This document shows positions 43,243 through 52,368 of a stretch of 64,000 nucleotides of DNA, piece after piece. The stretch comes from Pseudomonas gingeri (GTDB lineage: Bacteria; Pseudomonadota; Gammaproteobacteria; Pseudomonadales; Pseudomonadaceae): positions 342,671 to 406,670 of the forward strand of contig NZ_JACAOR010000008.1 of assembly GCF_013386115.1 (NCBI RefSeq), in the 5' to 3' direction. The notes beneath the pieces were generated by a model that was given only the letters and a program-made list of their open reading frames with translations, was not told the origin of the DNA and made no database searches. Each line of letters starts with the position of its first letter. The stretch's first letter is position 1. Made by a program: the position numbers and the translations under genes.

Positions 43243-44429
43243 GCCGCCCACAACAGATCACCGTACTGGGGGCTACCGGCTCCATTGGCCTGAGCACCCT
43301 GGATGTGATTGCCCGGCACCCGGAGCGCTACCAGGTATTTGCCCTGAGCGGCTTCACGCGCCTGACCGAACTGTTCGCGCTGTGCGTCCGCCACCGGCCG
43401 CGTTTTGCGGTGGTGCCGGAAGTTGCCGCTGCTCGCGGTCTGCAGGAGCAATTGCGCGCTGCCGGCTTGTCTACCGAGGTGCTGGTGGGCGAAGAGGGGC
43501 TATGCCAGGTTGCGGCCGACCCCGAAGTCGACACCGTGATGGCGGCCATCGTCGGGGCGGCGGGCCTGCGTCCTACCCTGGCCGCGGTCGAGGTCGGCAA
43601 GAAGATCCTGCTGGCCAATAAAGAAGCGCTGGTGATGACCGGCGCGCTGTTCATGCAGGCGGTGCGCAAGAGTGGTTCGGTACTGTTGCCGATCGACAGC
43701 GAGCACAATGCGATTTTCCAGTGCCTGCCGGGCGATTTCGCCCGTGGTCTCGGCGCGGTGGGCGTGCGGCGTATCCTGCTGACCGCTTCCGGCGGCCCGT
43801 TCCGGCAAACGCCGTTGGCCGAGCTGGAGCATGTCACGCCCGATCAGGCCTGCGCGCACCCGAACTGGTCCATGGGACGCAAGATTTCCGTCGACTCCGC
43901 GAGCATGATGAACAAGGGGCTGGAGCTGATCGAGGCCTGCTGGCTGTTCGATGCCCGGCCGAGCCAGGTCGAAGTGGTGATTCACCCGCAGAGCGTGATC
44001 CATTCGCTGGTCGATTACGTTGATGGCTCGGTACTCGCCCAGTTGGGCAATCCGGATATGCGCACGCCGATCGCCAATGCCCTGGCCTGGCCGGAGCGTA
44101 TCGATTCCGGCGTCGCCCCGCTGGACCTGTTTTCCGTGGCCCGGCTGGACTTCCAGGCGCCGGACGAGCAGCGTTTCCCCTGCCTGCGCCTGGCGCGGGC
44201 GGCCGCCGAAGCCGGTGGCAGCGCGCCGGCGATGCTGAATGCGGCCAATGAAGTGGCTGTCGCCGCGTTTCTCGAACGGCGCATCCGTTATCCCGAGATC
44301 GCGAGTATCATCGAGGGAGTTTTGAATCTGGAACCTGTTGTTGCGGTCGATGAACTCGACGCGGTATTCGCAGCAGATGCCAAGGCACGGGCATTGACCG
44401 AACAGTGGCTGAGTCGCAACGGGCGTTGA
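43239..44429 (+). CDS. dxr: 1-deoxy-D-xylulose-5-phosphate reductoisomerase
   Basis: Dxr (IspC) makes 2-C-methyl-D-erythritol 4-phosphate in the non-mevalonate isoprenoid pathway. The protein has 396 residues. It is called from the GTG at 43239, which overlaps the cdsA stop codon (GTGA); this gives the family start MSRPQQITVLGATGSIGLST. The NADPH-binding TGSIGLST motif and the substrate region LLPIDSEHNAIFQCL are present, as is SASMMNKGLELIEA. An ATG five codons earlier lies inside cdsA. ispD, a later enzyme of the same pathway, starts at the window's right end. Confidence 0.96.
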   Translation: MSRPQQITVLGATGSIGLSTLDVIARHPERYQVFALSGFTRLTELFALCVRHRPRFAVVPEVAAARGLQEQLRAAGLSTEVLVGEEGLCQVAADPEVDTVMAAIVGAAGLRPTLAAVEVGKKILLANKEALVMTGALFMQAVRKSGSVLLPIDSEHNAIFQCLPGDFARGLGAVGVRRILLTASGGPFRQTPLAELEHVTPDQACAHPNWSMGRKISVDSASMMNKGLELIEACWLFDARPSQVEVVIHPQSVIHSLVDYVDGSVLAQLGNPDMRTPIANALAWPERIDSGVAPLDLFSVARLDFQAPDEQRFPCLRLARAAAEAGGSAPAMLNAANEVAVAAFLERRIRYPEIASIIEGVLNLEPVVAVDELDAVFAADAKARALTEQWLSRNGR

Positions 44430-44483
44430 GCCCGGTGTAGCGTACGAGCGATGCGGCACTAGATAGGATTGCGGAGAAAGCAG

Positions 44484-45836
44484 ATGAGCGCGCTCTATAT
44501 GATTGTCGGCACCCTGGTCGCCTTGGGTGTGCTGGTTACTTTCCATGAATTCGGCCATTTCTGGGTGGCGCGCCGCTGCGGCGTCAAGGTGCTGCGCTTC
44601 TCCGTGGGGTTCGGCACGCCGCTGCTGCGTTGGCATGATCGTCGTGGCACCGAGTTCGTGCTGGCGGCGATTCCCCTCGGCGGCTACGTGAAAATGCTCG
44701 ACGAGCGCGAGGCGCCGGTTGCGCCGGAAGAGCTCGACCAGGCCTTCAATCGCAAGACCGTGCGCCAGCGCATCGCCATTGTCGCTGCCGGGCCGATCGC
44801 CAACTTCCTGTTGGCGATGGCGTTCTTCTGGGTGCTGGCGATGCTCGGCAGCCAGCAGGTGCGTCCGATCATCGGCGCGGTGGAGAGCGGCAGTATCGCC
44901 GCCAAGGCCGGTTTGAGCGTCGGTCAGGAAATCGTCGCCATCGATGGCGAGCCGACCACCGGCTGGTCCGCCGTCAATCTGCAGTTGGTCCGTCGCCTGG
45001 GAGAGAGCGGCACGCTGCGGTTGCAGGTGCGTGAGCAGGGCTCGACCAGCGACTCGCCGCGTGAGCTGATCCTCGATCGCTGGCTGCAGGGCGCCGACGA
45101 GCCGGACCCGATCAAATCCCTGGGGATTCGTCCCTGGCGCCCGGCGCTGCCGCCGCTGCTGGCCGAGCTCGACCCGAAAGGCCCGGCCCAGGCCGCCGGC
45201 CTGAAGACCGGTGATCGCCTGCTGTCGTTGAATGGCGATGCGGTCGATGACTGGCAGCAAGTGGTGGACTGGGTCCGTGTGCGACCTGATACCAAAATTG
45301 TGCTGCATGTCGAGCGTGATGGTGCTCAAATCGACGTCCCGCTGACCCTGGCTTCCCGTGGTGAAGGCAAGTCCGCCACCGGTTACCTGGGGGCCGGCGT
45401 CAAGGCCGTGGATTGGCCGCCGGAGATGGTTCGCGAGGTCAGCTTCGGGCCTTTGGCGGCGATCGGCGAGGGGGCCAGGCGTACCTGGACCATGAGTGTC
45501 CTGACCCTGGATTCGCTGAAGAAAATGTTGTTCGGCGAGCTCTCGGTAAAAAACTTGAGTGGACCGATAACCATTGCTAAAGTGGCGGGCGCTTCGGCCC
45601 AGTCGGGCGTCGCTGATTTCCTGAATTTCCTGGCTTATCTGAGTATCAGCCTGGGGGTTCTGAATTTGTTGCCCATCCCGGTACTGGATGGGGGGCATTT
45701 GCTGTTTTATCTGATCGAGTGGGCACGTGGTCGCCCCTTGTCGGAGCGAGTACAAGGTTGGGGGATACAGATCGGTATCAGTTTGGTGGTCGGGGTGATG
45801 CTACTTGCCCTGGTCAACGATCTGGGTCGACTGTAA
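44484..45836 (+). CDS. rseP: Site-2 intramembrane zinc protease RseP
   Basis: RseP cuts anti-sigma factors such as MucA within the membrane and so activates AlgU in envelope stress. The protein is 450 residues. The zinc motif HEFGH occupies residues 21-25 in the first membrane segment. The second metal motif is in NLLPIPVLDGGHL near the C-terminus, and two PDZ-like repeats lie between (about residues 110-290). GCGGAGA precedes the ATG at 44484; five upstream codons were trimmed. The link with the AlgU-like promoter at 1418 is only suggestive. Confidence 0.97.
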   Translation: MSALYMIVGTLVALGVLVTFHEFGHFWVARRCGVKVLRFSVGFGTPLLRWHDRRGTEFVLAAIPLGGYVKMLDEREAPVAPEELDQAFNRKTVRQRIAIVAAGPIANFLLAMAFFWVLAMLGSQQVRPIIGAVESGSIAAKAGLSVGQEIVAIDGEPTTGWSAVNLQLVRRLGESGTLRLQVREQGSTSDSPRELILDRWLQGADEPDPIKSLGIRPWRPALPPLLAELDPKGPAQAAGLKTGDRLLSLNGDAVDDWQQVVDWVRVRPDTKIVLHVERDGAQIDVPLTLASRGEGKSATGYLGAGVKAVDWPPEMVREVSFGPLAAIGEGARRTWTMSVLTLDSLKKMLFGELSVKNLSGPITIAKVAGASAQSGVADFLNFLAYLSISLGVLNLLPIPVLDGGHLLFYLIEWARGRPLSERVQGWGIQIGISLVVGVMLLALVNDLGRL

Positions 45837-45857
45837 CGCGTCGCGAAAATTGCGAAT

Positions 45858-45883
45858 CTGCCGCATTTTGCGGCAGTTTGTTT
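45858..45883 (+). terminator. Hairpin with T-tract between rseP and bamA
   Basis: CTGCCGCA and TGCGGCAG form an eight-base stem with a three-base loop, followed by TTTGTTT. It lies 21 bases past the rseP stop. It may be an attenuator that lowers read-through into bamA. Confidence 0.7.
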
Positions 45884-45911
45884 ATTGCCAGTTGGAATAA
45901 GAAAGGACTTC

Positions 45912-48299
45912 ATGAAACGTCTGCTGCTAACTGCGGTTCTCACCGTATTGATGATCGCCGAAGTTCACGCCGAGTCCTTCACTATCTCCGATATTCGTGT
46001 CAACGGCCTCCAGCGGGTATCCGCTGGTAGCGTGTTTGGCGCGTTACCGTTGAACGTCGGGGAGCAAGCGGATGACCGTCGCCTGGTGGAATCCACTCGT
46101 GCGTTGTTCAAAACCGGTTTCTTCCAGGATATCCAGCTGGGCCGCGACGGCAACGTCCTGGTCATCACGGTCGTCGAGCGGCCTTCGGTGGCCAGCATCG
46201 ATATCGAAGGCAACAAGGCAATTTCGACTGATGACCTTATGAAGGGTCTGAAGCAATCCGGCCTGGCCGAAGGCGAGATCTTCCAGCGCGCGACCCTCGA
46301 GGGTGTCCGTAACGAACTCCAACGCCAGTACGTGGCCCAGGGCCGCTACTCCGCCGAGGTCGAGACCGAAGTGGTACCGCAGCCACGCAACCGCGTCGGC
46401 CTGAAGATCAAGATCAACGAAGGCACCGTTGCCGCCATCCAGCACATCAACGTGGTGGGTAACACGGTATTCCCCGACGACGACCTGATCGACCTGTTCG
46501 AACTCAAGACCACCAACTGGTTGTCGTTCTTCAAGAACGACGACAAGTATGCCCGTGAAAAACTTTCCGGTGACCTGGAGCGTCTGCGTTCCTACTACCT
46601 GGACCGCGGCTATATCAACATGGATATTGCCTCGACCCAGGTTTCGATCACGCCGGACAAGAAAAACGTCTATATCACCGTCAACGTCACCGAAGGCCAG
46701 AAGTACAAGGTTCGCGACGTGAAGCTCAGCGGCGACCTGAAAGTGCCTGAAGACCAGGTCAAGTCGCTGTTGCTGGTCGAGAAGGGCCAGGTGTTCTCGC
46801 GCAAGCTGATGACCACCACGTCGGAACTGATCACCCGTCGCCTGGGTAACGATGGCTATACCTTCGCCAACGTCAACGGCGTACCGACGCCGCATGATGA
46901 CGACCACACCGTCGATATCACCTTCGTGGTCGATCCGGGCAAGCGTGCCTACGTCAACCGTATCAACTTCCGTGGCAACACCAAGTCCGCGGACGAAGTT
47001 CTGCGTCGTGAAATGCGCCAGATGGAAGGCGGTTGGGCTTCCACCTACCTGATCGACCAGTCCAAGACCCGTCTCGAGCGCCTGGGCTTCTTCAAGGAAG
47101 TCAACGTCGAGACCCCGGCTGTTCCGGGTGTCGACGACCAGGTCGACGTGAACTACGCCGTGGAAGAACAGGCTTCGGGCTCGATCACCGCCAGCGTCGG
47201 CTTTGCCCAGAGCGCCGGTCTGATCCTGGGTGGTTCGATCACCCAGAACAACTTCCTCGGTACCGGTAACAAGGTCAGCATCGGCCTGACCCGCAGCGAA
47301 TACCAGAGCCGCTACAACTTCGGCTACGTCGACCCCTACTGGACCGCCGACGGCGTCAGCCTGGGTTACAACGTGTTCTACCGCACCACCGACTACAAGG
47401 ACCTCGACGTCGATGTAGCCAGCTACGCGGTAGACAGCCTGGGTGCCGGCGTCAGCGTGGGCTACCCGATCAGCGAGACTTCGCGCCTGACCTTCGGTCT
47501 GACTGCCCAGCAGGACAAGATCAAGACCGGCCTGTACACCGTGGACGAGATCTTCGACTTCGTGAACCGCGAAGGCGACAGCTACCTGAACTTCAAGGCA
47601 TCGGCTGGCTGGTCGGAATCGACCCTGAACAAGGGCGTCCTGGCGACCCGTGGTCATTCCCAGAGCCTGACCCTGGAAGCCACTACGCCGGGCAGCGACC
47701 TGTCGTTCTTCAAGCTCGACTACCGCGGCCAGGTGTTCACACCGCTGACCGACAACTACACCATGCGTTTCCATACCGAACTGGGTTATGGCGACGGCTA
47801 CGGTTCGACGAACGGTCTGCCGTTCTACGAGAACTACTATGCAGGTGGTTTCAACTCGGTTCGCGGCTTCAAGGACAGTACTCTGGGGCCTCGTGGCACG
47901 CCTAGCCGTGGTGTCGGCGTGACCGGCAACGTCGGTACCATTGCCGACTCGGACAACGATCCGCTGCCGTTCGGTGGTAACGTGCTGATCCAGGGTGGTG
48001 CCGAACTGCTGTTCCCGCTGCCGTTCGTGAAGGACCAGCGTTCCCTGCGCACCTCGGTATTCTGGGACGTGGGTAACGTGTTCGACTCCAAGTGCGATCA
48101 GGTCAAGAACACCAACGGCACGTCTTCGCAGACGCAGTGCAACGATATCAGCCTGACCAACCTCGCCAGCTCCGTGGGCGTGGGTGTGACCTGGGTTACC
48201 GCGCTCGGTCCGTTGAGTTTTGCCTTGGCCATGCCAATCAAGAAACCGGATAACGCCGAAACTCAGGTGTTCCAATTCTCCCTCGGCCAGACGTTCTAA
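45912..48299 (+). CDS. bamA: Outer-membrane protein assembly factor BamA
   Basis: BamA inserts beta-barrel proteins into the outer membrane. It has 795 residues, with a signal peptide ending near AEVHA. Five POTRA domains (about 24-420) include ISDIRVNGLQRVSAG, and the 16-strand barrel (about 430-795) ends in Phe (FQFSLGQTF), as barrel proteins do. VRGFKDSTLGPRG is the loop motif containing VRGF that is conserved in BamA. The start was set at MKRLLLTAVLT, with AAAGGACTT before it. It is followed by skp, which encodes the periplasmic chaperone for the same substrates. Confidence 0.98.
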   Translation: MKRLLLTAVLTVLMIAEVHAESFTISDIRVNGLQRVSAGSVFGALPLNVGEQADDRRLVESTRALFKTGFFQDIQLGRDGNVLVITVVERPSVASIDIEGNKAISTDDLMKGLKQSGLAEGEIFQRATLEGVRNELQRQYVAQGRYSAEVETEVVPQPRNRVGLKIKINEGTVAAIQHINVVGNTVFPDDDLIDLFELKTTNWLSFFKNDDKYAREKLSGDLERLRSYYLDRGYINMDIASTQVSITPDKKNVYITVNVTEGQKYKVRDVKLSGDLKVPEDQVKSLLLVEKGQVFSRKLMTTTSELITRRLGNDGYTFANVNGVPTPHDDDHTVDITFVVDPGKRAYVNRINFRGNTKSADEVLRREMRQMEGGWASTYLIDQSKTRLERLGFFKEVNVETPAVPGVDDQVDVNYAVEEQASGSITASVGFAQSAGLILGGSITQNNFLGTGNKVSIGLTRSEYQSRYNFGYVDPYWTADGVSLGYNVFYRTTDYKDLDVDVASYAVDSLGAGVSVGYPISETSRLTFGLTAQQDKIKTGLYTVDEIFDFVNREGDSYLNFKASAGWSESTLNKGVLATRGHSQSLTLEATTPGSDLSFFKLDYRGQVFTPLTDNYTMRFHTELGYGDGYGSTNGLPFYENYYAGGFNSVRGFKDSTLGPRGTPSRGVGVTGNVGTIADSDNDPLPFGGNVLIQGGAELLFPLPFVKDQRSLRTSVFWDVGNVFDSKCDQVKNTNGTSSQTQCNDISLTNLASSVGVGVTWVTALGPLSFALAMPIKKPDNAETQVFQFSLGQTF

Positions 48300-48344
48300 C
48301 GGTCAGGCCCAAGATAACGACAATGGATTTTGTAGGAGTTTATC

Positions 48345-48848
48345 GTGCGTAAGTTGACTCAACTGGTGCTGCTGGCGACTGTTCTGGTAGCGACCCCGGC
48401 ATTTGCCGAAATGAAGATCGCGGTCCTGAACTACCAGATGGCCCTGCTGGAATCCGACGCGGCGAAGAAATACGCCGTGGATGCCGAGAAGAAGTTCGGC
48501 CCGCAACTGACCAAGCTGAAAACCCTGGAAAGCAGTGCCAAGGGCATCCAGGACCGTCTGGTCAGCGGTGGCGACAAGATGCAGCAAGGCGAGCGTGAAC
48601 GTCTTGAGCTGGAATTCAAGCAGAAAGCCCGTGACTTCCAGTTCCAGTCCAAGGAGCTGAACGAAGCCAAGGCTGTTGCCGACCGTGAAATGCTCAAGCA
48701 GTTGAAGCCGAAACTGGACAGCGCGGTAGAAGAAGTCATCAAGAAAGGTGCCTTTGACCTGGTGTTCGAGCGTGGTGCAGTGATCGATGTCAAACCTCAG
48801 TACGACATCACTCGCCAGGTTATCGAGCGCATGAACCAGCTGAAGTAA
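48345..48848 (+). CDS. skp: Periplasmic chaperone Skp (OmpH)
   Basis: Skp keeps unfolded outer-membrane proteins soluble in the periplasm as a trimer. The protein has 167 residues and starts with GTG at 48345, preceded by TAGGAG. The signal peptide ends near TPAFA (residues 1-21). The mature part is a small core (AVLNYQMALLESDAAKKYA) with long helical arms (AEKKFGPQLTKLKTLESS). It is 45 bases after bamA and three before lpxD. Confidence 0.95.
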   Translation: MRKLTQLVLLATVLVATPAFAEMKIAVLNYQMALLESDAAKKYAVDAEKKFGPQLTKLKTLESSAKGIQDRLVSGGDKMQQGERERLELEFKQKARDFQFQSKELNEAKAVADREMLKQLKPKLDSAVEEVIKKGAFDLVFERGAVIDVKPQYDITRQVIERMNQLK

Positions 48849-48851
48849 TCC

Positions 48852-49907
48852 ATGACCGCGACTATCAAGCTCGGCCAATTGGCCGAGATCCTCGGCGCCA
48901 CCCTGCGTGGCGACCCGGAGAAGGAAATCACTGGGCTGGCCACCTTGCAGGAGGCTGGCCCAGCTCAGTTGAGCTTTCTGGCAAATCCCCAATACCGTAA
49001 ATACCTGACAGATTGCCAGGCCGGTGCCGTGTTGCTCAAGGCTGCCGATGCCGAGGCGTATGCCGGGGATTCGCTGGTGGTGCCTGATCCGTACATGGCG
49101 TATGCGCGCATTTCGCACCAGTTTGATCCAAAGCCCAAGGCGCCAGCGGGAATCCACCCCAGCGCTGTGGTGGCGGCGGATGCGTTCGTCGATCCGAGGG
49201 CGAGTATCGGTGCCTTCGTGGTTATCGAAAGCGGCGCGCGCATTGGTGCGGGTGTCACCATCGGCGCGCAGTGCTTTATCGGCGCTCGTTGCGAGATCGG
49301 TGAGGGTGGCTGGCTCGCGCCACGCGTGACGCTCTACCACGATGTACGTATCGGCAAACGCGTGGTGATCCAGTCCGGTGCCGTGCTGGGCGGGGAAGGT
49401 TTCGGCTTCGCCAACCAGAAAGGCGTCTGGCACAAGATCGCCCAGATCGGCGGCGTGCTGGTCGGTGACGATGTGGAAATCGGCGTGAATACCGCCATCG
49501 ACCGTGGGGCCCTGGCCGATACGATCATCGGTAACGGGGTCAAGCTCGACAACCAGATCCAGATCGCCCATAACGTCCAGGTGGGTGATCACACCGCAAT
49601 GGCGGCCTGCTGCGGCATTTCCGGCAGCACCAAGATCGGCAAGCACTGCATGCTCGCCGGTGGCGTCGGCCTCGTGGGGCATATCGAGATTTGCGATAAC
49701 GTTTTCCTGACCGGAATGACCATGGTGACCCACTCGATCACCGAGCCGGGCTCCTATTCTTCCGGTACGGCCATGCAGCCGGCAGCCGAATGGCGCAAGA
49801 GCGCGGCGCGTATTCGCCAGCTCGACGACATCGCGCGGCGACTGCGACAGCTGGAAAAACGTGTCGGGGACGTGACCCCGGACGCGGACGCTTCATCTGA
49901 AGGCTGA
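48852..49907 (+). CDS. lpxD: UDP-3-O-(3-hydroxymyristoyl)glucosamine N-acyltransferase
   Basis: LpxD adds the second (N-linked) hydroxyacyl chain in lipid A synthesis. The protein has 351 residues and is a left-handed beta-helix trimer. Catalytic His is in QIAHNVQVGDHTAM near residue 240. The hexapeptide repeats include AQCFIGARCEIGEG and SGAVLGGEGFGFANQ. The C-terminal helix binds acyl-ACP. It begins three bases after skp, so they are coupled. A 114-base gap with a small hairpin follows before fabZ. Confidence 0.96.
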   Translation: MTATIKLGQLAEILGATLRGDPEKEITGLATLQEAGPAQLSFLANPQYRKYLTDCQAGAVLLKAADAEAYAGDSLVVPDPYMAYARISHQFDPKPKAPAGIHPSAVVAADAFVDPRASIGAFVVIESGARIGAGVTIGAQCFIGARCEIGEGGWLAPRVTLYHDVRIGKRVVIQSGAVLGGEGFGFANQKGVWHKIAQIGGVLVGDDVEIGVNTAIDRGALADTIIGNGVKLDNQIQIAHNVQVGDHTAMAACCGISGSTKIGKHCMLAGGVGLVGHIEICDNVFLTGMTMVTHSITEPGSYSSGTAMQPAAEWRKSAARIRQLDDIARRLRQLEKRVGDVTPDADASSEG

Positions 49908-49970
49908 TACCATTTCCATATCAAGTAGTCGCCAGAGTCTGTACGAAAGCTGCCTTCTTGATTTGCTAGA

Positions 49971-49993
49971 GGAGCGCGCCCGCAGCGTGCTCC
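49971..49993 (+). terminator. Stem-loop between lpxD and fabZ
   Basis: GGAGCGCG and CGTGCTCC pair around CCCGCAG and are followed by a short mixed pyrimidine run. It could modulate read-through to fabZ. No clear T-tract is seen. Confidence 0.4.
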
Positions 49994-50021
49994 CCATCTT
50001 TACTACAGGCTTCCCCACGAA

Positions 50022-50462
50022 ATGATGGACATCAACGAGATTCGCGAATACCTGCCTCACCGTTACCCGTTCCTGCTGGTGGACCGGGTGGTGGAACTGG
50101 ATGTCGAGGCCAAGCGCATTCGTGCCTACAAGAATGTCAGCATCAACGAGCCTTTCTTCAACGGTCACTTCCCGGCGCATCCGATCATGCCGGGTGTCCT
50201 GATCATTGAAGCCATGGCCCAGGCTGCCGGCATCCTTGGTTTCAAGATCCTGGACGTGAAGCCTGCCGATGGCACCCTTTACTATTTCGTCGGTTCCGAC
50301 AAGCTGCGCTTCCGCCAGCCGGTCAAGCCGGGTGATCAGTTGATCCTCGAAGCCACCTTCATCAGCTGCAAGCGCAAGATCTGGAAGTTCGAGTGCCAGG
50401 CTTCGGTTGACGGCAAGCCGGTGTGCTCGGCCGAGATCATCTGTGCGGAACAGGCGGTATGA
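50022..50462 (+). CDS. fabZ: 3-hydroxyacyl-[acyl-carrier-protein] dehydratase
   Basis: FabZ dehydrates 3-hydroxyacyl-ACP in fatty-acid elongation. The protein has 146 residues and a hotdog fold. His49 in NGHFPAHPIMPGVL and Glu63 in IIEAMAQAAG are the catalytic pair. Two adjacent ATG codons exist (50022, 50025); the first was used. The position between lpxD and lpxA matters because the same 3-hydroxyacyl-ACP is taken by FabZ or by LpxA, so the balance between phospholipid and lipid A is set by neighbours. The stop overlaps the lpxA start (ATGA). Confidence 0.96.
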   Translation: MMDINEIREYLPHRYPFLLVDRVVELDVEAKRIRAYKNVSINEPFFNGHFPAHPIMPGVLIIEAMAQAAGILGFKILDVKPADGTLYYFVGSDKLRFRQPVKPGDQLILEATFISCKRKIWKFECQASVDGKPVCSAEIICAEQAV

Positions 50463-51235
50463 GTTTGATTGACCCTCGCGCAATCATCGATCCGACGGCC
50501 GTGCTGGCCGACGGCGTTGAGGTCGGCCCCTGGTCGATCGTCGGCGCAGGTGTGGAAATCGGCGAGGGAACAGTGATCGGGCCGCATGTGATCCTCAAGG
50601 GCTCGACCCGGATCGGCAAGCACAATCACATCTACCAGTTTTCCTCGGTAGGTGAGGATACCCCTGATCTCAAGTACAAGGGCGAGGACACCCGCCTGGT
50701 GATCGGTGATCACAACATCATCCGCGAAGGCGTGACGATCCACCGTGGCACGGTCCAGGATCGCTCGGAGACCACGCTGGGCGACCACAACCTGATCATG
50801 GCCTATGCCCATATCGGCCATGACAGCGTGATCGGCAACCATTGCATCCTGGTCAACAACACCGCGCTGGCCGGCCATGTGCACGTGGATGACTGGGCGA
50901 TCCTGTCCGGCTATACCCTGGTACACCAGTTCTGCCATATCGGTGCCCACAGCTTCTCCGGCATGGGCACCGCCATCGGCAAGGACGTTCCGGCCTACGT
51001 CACGGTGTTCGGCAACCCCGCCGAAGCCCGCAGCATGAACTTCGAAGGCATGCGTCGCCGGGGCTTCAGCGAGGAAGTGATCCATGCGCTGCGCCGGGCC
51101 TACAAGGTGGTGTATCGCCAGGGCCTGACCGTGGACCAGGCGATTGCCGAACTGGCCGAGCCTGCCGCGCAGTACCCTGAAGTGGCAGTGTTTCTCGAAT
51201 CGATCCAGTCCTCGACCCGCGGCATCACCCGCTGA
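50459..51235 (+). CDS. lpxA: UDP-N-acetylglucosamine acyltransferase
   Basis: LpxA performs the first step of lipid A synthesis, adding 3-hydroxyacyl to UDP-GlcNAc. The protein has 258 residues with hexapeptide beta-helix repeats. The catalytic His is in AYAHIGHDSVIGNH near residue 122. SLIDPRAIIDPTAVLADGV at the start and HRGTVQD are typical of the family. Start ATG at 50459 overlaps the fabZ stop codon. lpxB follows two bases after the stop. Confidence 0.97.
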   Translation: MSLIDPRAIIDPTAVLADGVEVGPWSIVGAGVEIGEGTVIGPHVILKGSTRIGKHNHIYQFSSVGEDTPDLKYKGEDTRLVIGDHNIIREGVTIHRGTVQDRSETTLGDHNLIMAYAHIGHDSVIGNHCILVNNTALAGHVHVDDWAILSGYTLVHQFCHIGAHSFSGMGTAIGKDVPAYVTVFGNPAEARSMNFEGMRRRGFSEEVIHALRRAYKVVYRQGLTVDQAIAELAEPAAQYPEVAVFLESIQSSTRGITR

Positions 51236-51237
51236 TC

Positions 51238-52368
51238 ATGGCCAGCCTGCGTATTGCGCTGGTCGCCGGTGAAGCGTCCGGCGATATTCTCGGCTCCGGT
51301 CTGATGCGTGCCCTCAAGGCCCGGTATCCCGCTGTCGAATTTATCGGCGTGGGTGGGCCGCTGATGGAGGCGCAGGGGCTGGTTTCCTATTTCCCCATGG
51401 AACGCCTTTCGGTCATGGGGCTGGTCGAGGTGCTCGGCCGCCTGCCTGAGCTGCTCAAGCGGCGCAAGCATCTGATCCAGACGCTGATTGCCGAGAAGCC
51501 GGACGTCTTTATCGGTATCGACGCCCCGGACTTCACCCTCAATATCGAACTCAAGCTGCGGCGTGCCGGGATCAAGACCGTGCACTACGTCAGCCCGTCG
51601 GTCTGGGCCTGGCGCCAGAAGCGGGTACTGAAGATTCGTGAGGGCTGTGATCTGATGCTGACGCTGTTGCCGTTCGAGGCGCGTTTCTACGAAGAGAAAG
51701 GCGTACCGGTGCGGTTTGTCGGGCACACCCTGGCCGATACCATTCCGCTGCAGGCTGATCGGGCGGCCGCGCGTGCCGAACTGGGCCTGCCGGACGGCCC
51801 GTTGGTGGCCTTGATGCCGGGCAGTCGCGGCGGCGAAGTCGGACGCCTGGGCGGCCTGTTCCTGGATACGGCGCAGCGTCTGCAGGCGATGCATCCCGGC
51901 ATCCGTTTTGTCATGCCTTGCGCCAGTCCGCAGCGCCGCAGCCAGATCGAGGCCTTGCTGGTGGGGCGCGATCTGCCGCTGACCCTGCTCGACGGGCAGT
52001 CCCACAAGGCCCTGGCGGCCTGTGACGCGGTGCTGATCGCCTCCGGTACGGCCACCCTCGAGGCCTTGCTCTACAAGCGCCCGATGGTGGTCGCCTACCG
52101 CCTGGCACCGCTGACCTTCTGGATTCTCAAGCGCCTGGTGAAGAGCCCCTATATCTCCCTGCCCAACCTGCTGGCCCAGCGTTTGCTGGTGCCCGAGTTG
52201 TTGCAGGATGACGCCACGCCCGAAGCGCTGGCCAGGACCCTGTCGCCATTGATCGAGGATGGCCGGGAACAGACCCGCAGTTTCGACGAGATCCACCGGA
52301 CCCTGCGCCTGGATGCCTCGAACCAGGCCGCCGACGCGGTCCTGACGTTGATCGGAAAGTCCGTATGA
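51238..52368 (+). CDS. lpxB: Lipid-A-disaccharide synthase
   Basis: LpxB joins lipid X and UDP-2,3-diacylglucosamine into the disaccharide of lipid A. The protein has 376 residues and a GT-B fold. Family features are LVAGEASGDILGSGLMRAL, FIGIDAPDFTLNIELKL, SVWAWRQKR, and MPGSRGGEV. SGTATLEALLYKRPMVVAYR near the C-terminus binds the donor. It starts two bases after lpxA and overlaps rnhB by four bases (ATGA), so the four genes fabZ-lpxA-lpxB-rnhB are coupled. Confidence 0.97.
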   Translation: MASLRIALVAGEASGDILGSGLMRALKARYPAVEFIGVGGPLMEAQGLVSYFPMERLSVMGLVEVLGRLPELLKRRKHLIQTLIAEKPDVFIGIDAPDFTLNIELKLRRAGIKTVHYVSPSVWAWRQKRVLKIREGCDLMLTLLPFEARFYEEKGVPVRFVGHTLADTIPLQADRAAARAELGLPDGPLVALMPGSRGGEVGRLGGLFLDTAQRLQAMHPGIRFVMPCASPQRRSQIEALLVGRDLPLTLLDGQSHKALAACDAVLIASGTATLEALLYKRPMVVAYRLAPLTFWILKRLVKSPYISLPNLLAQRLLVPELLQDDATPEALARTLSPLIEDGREQTRSFDEIHRTLRLDASNQAADAVLTLIGKSV

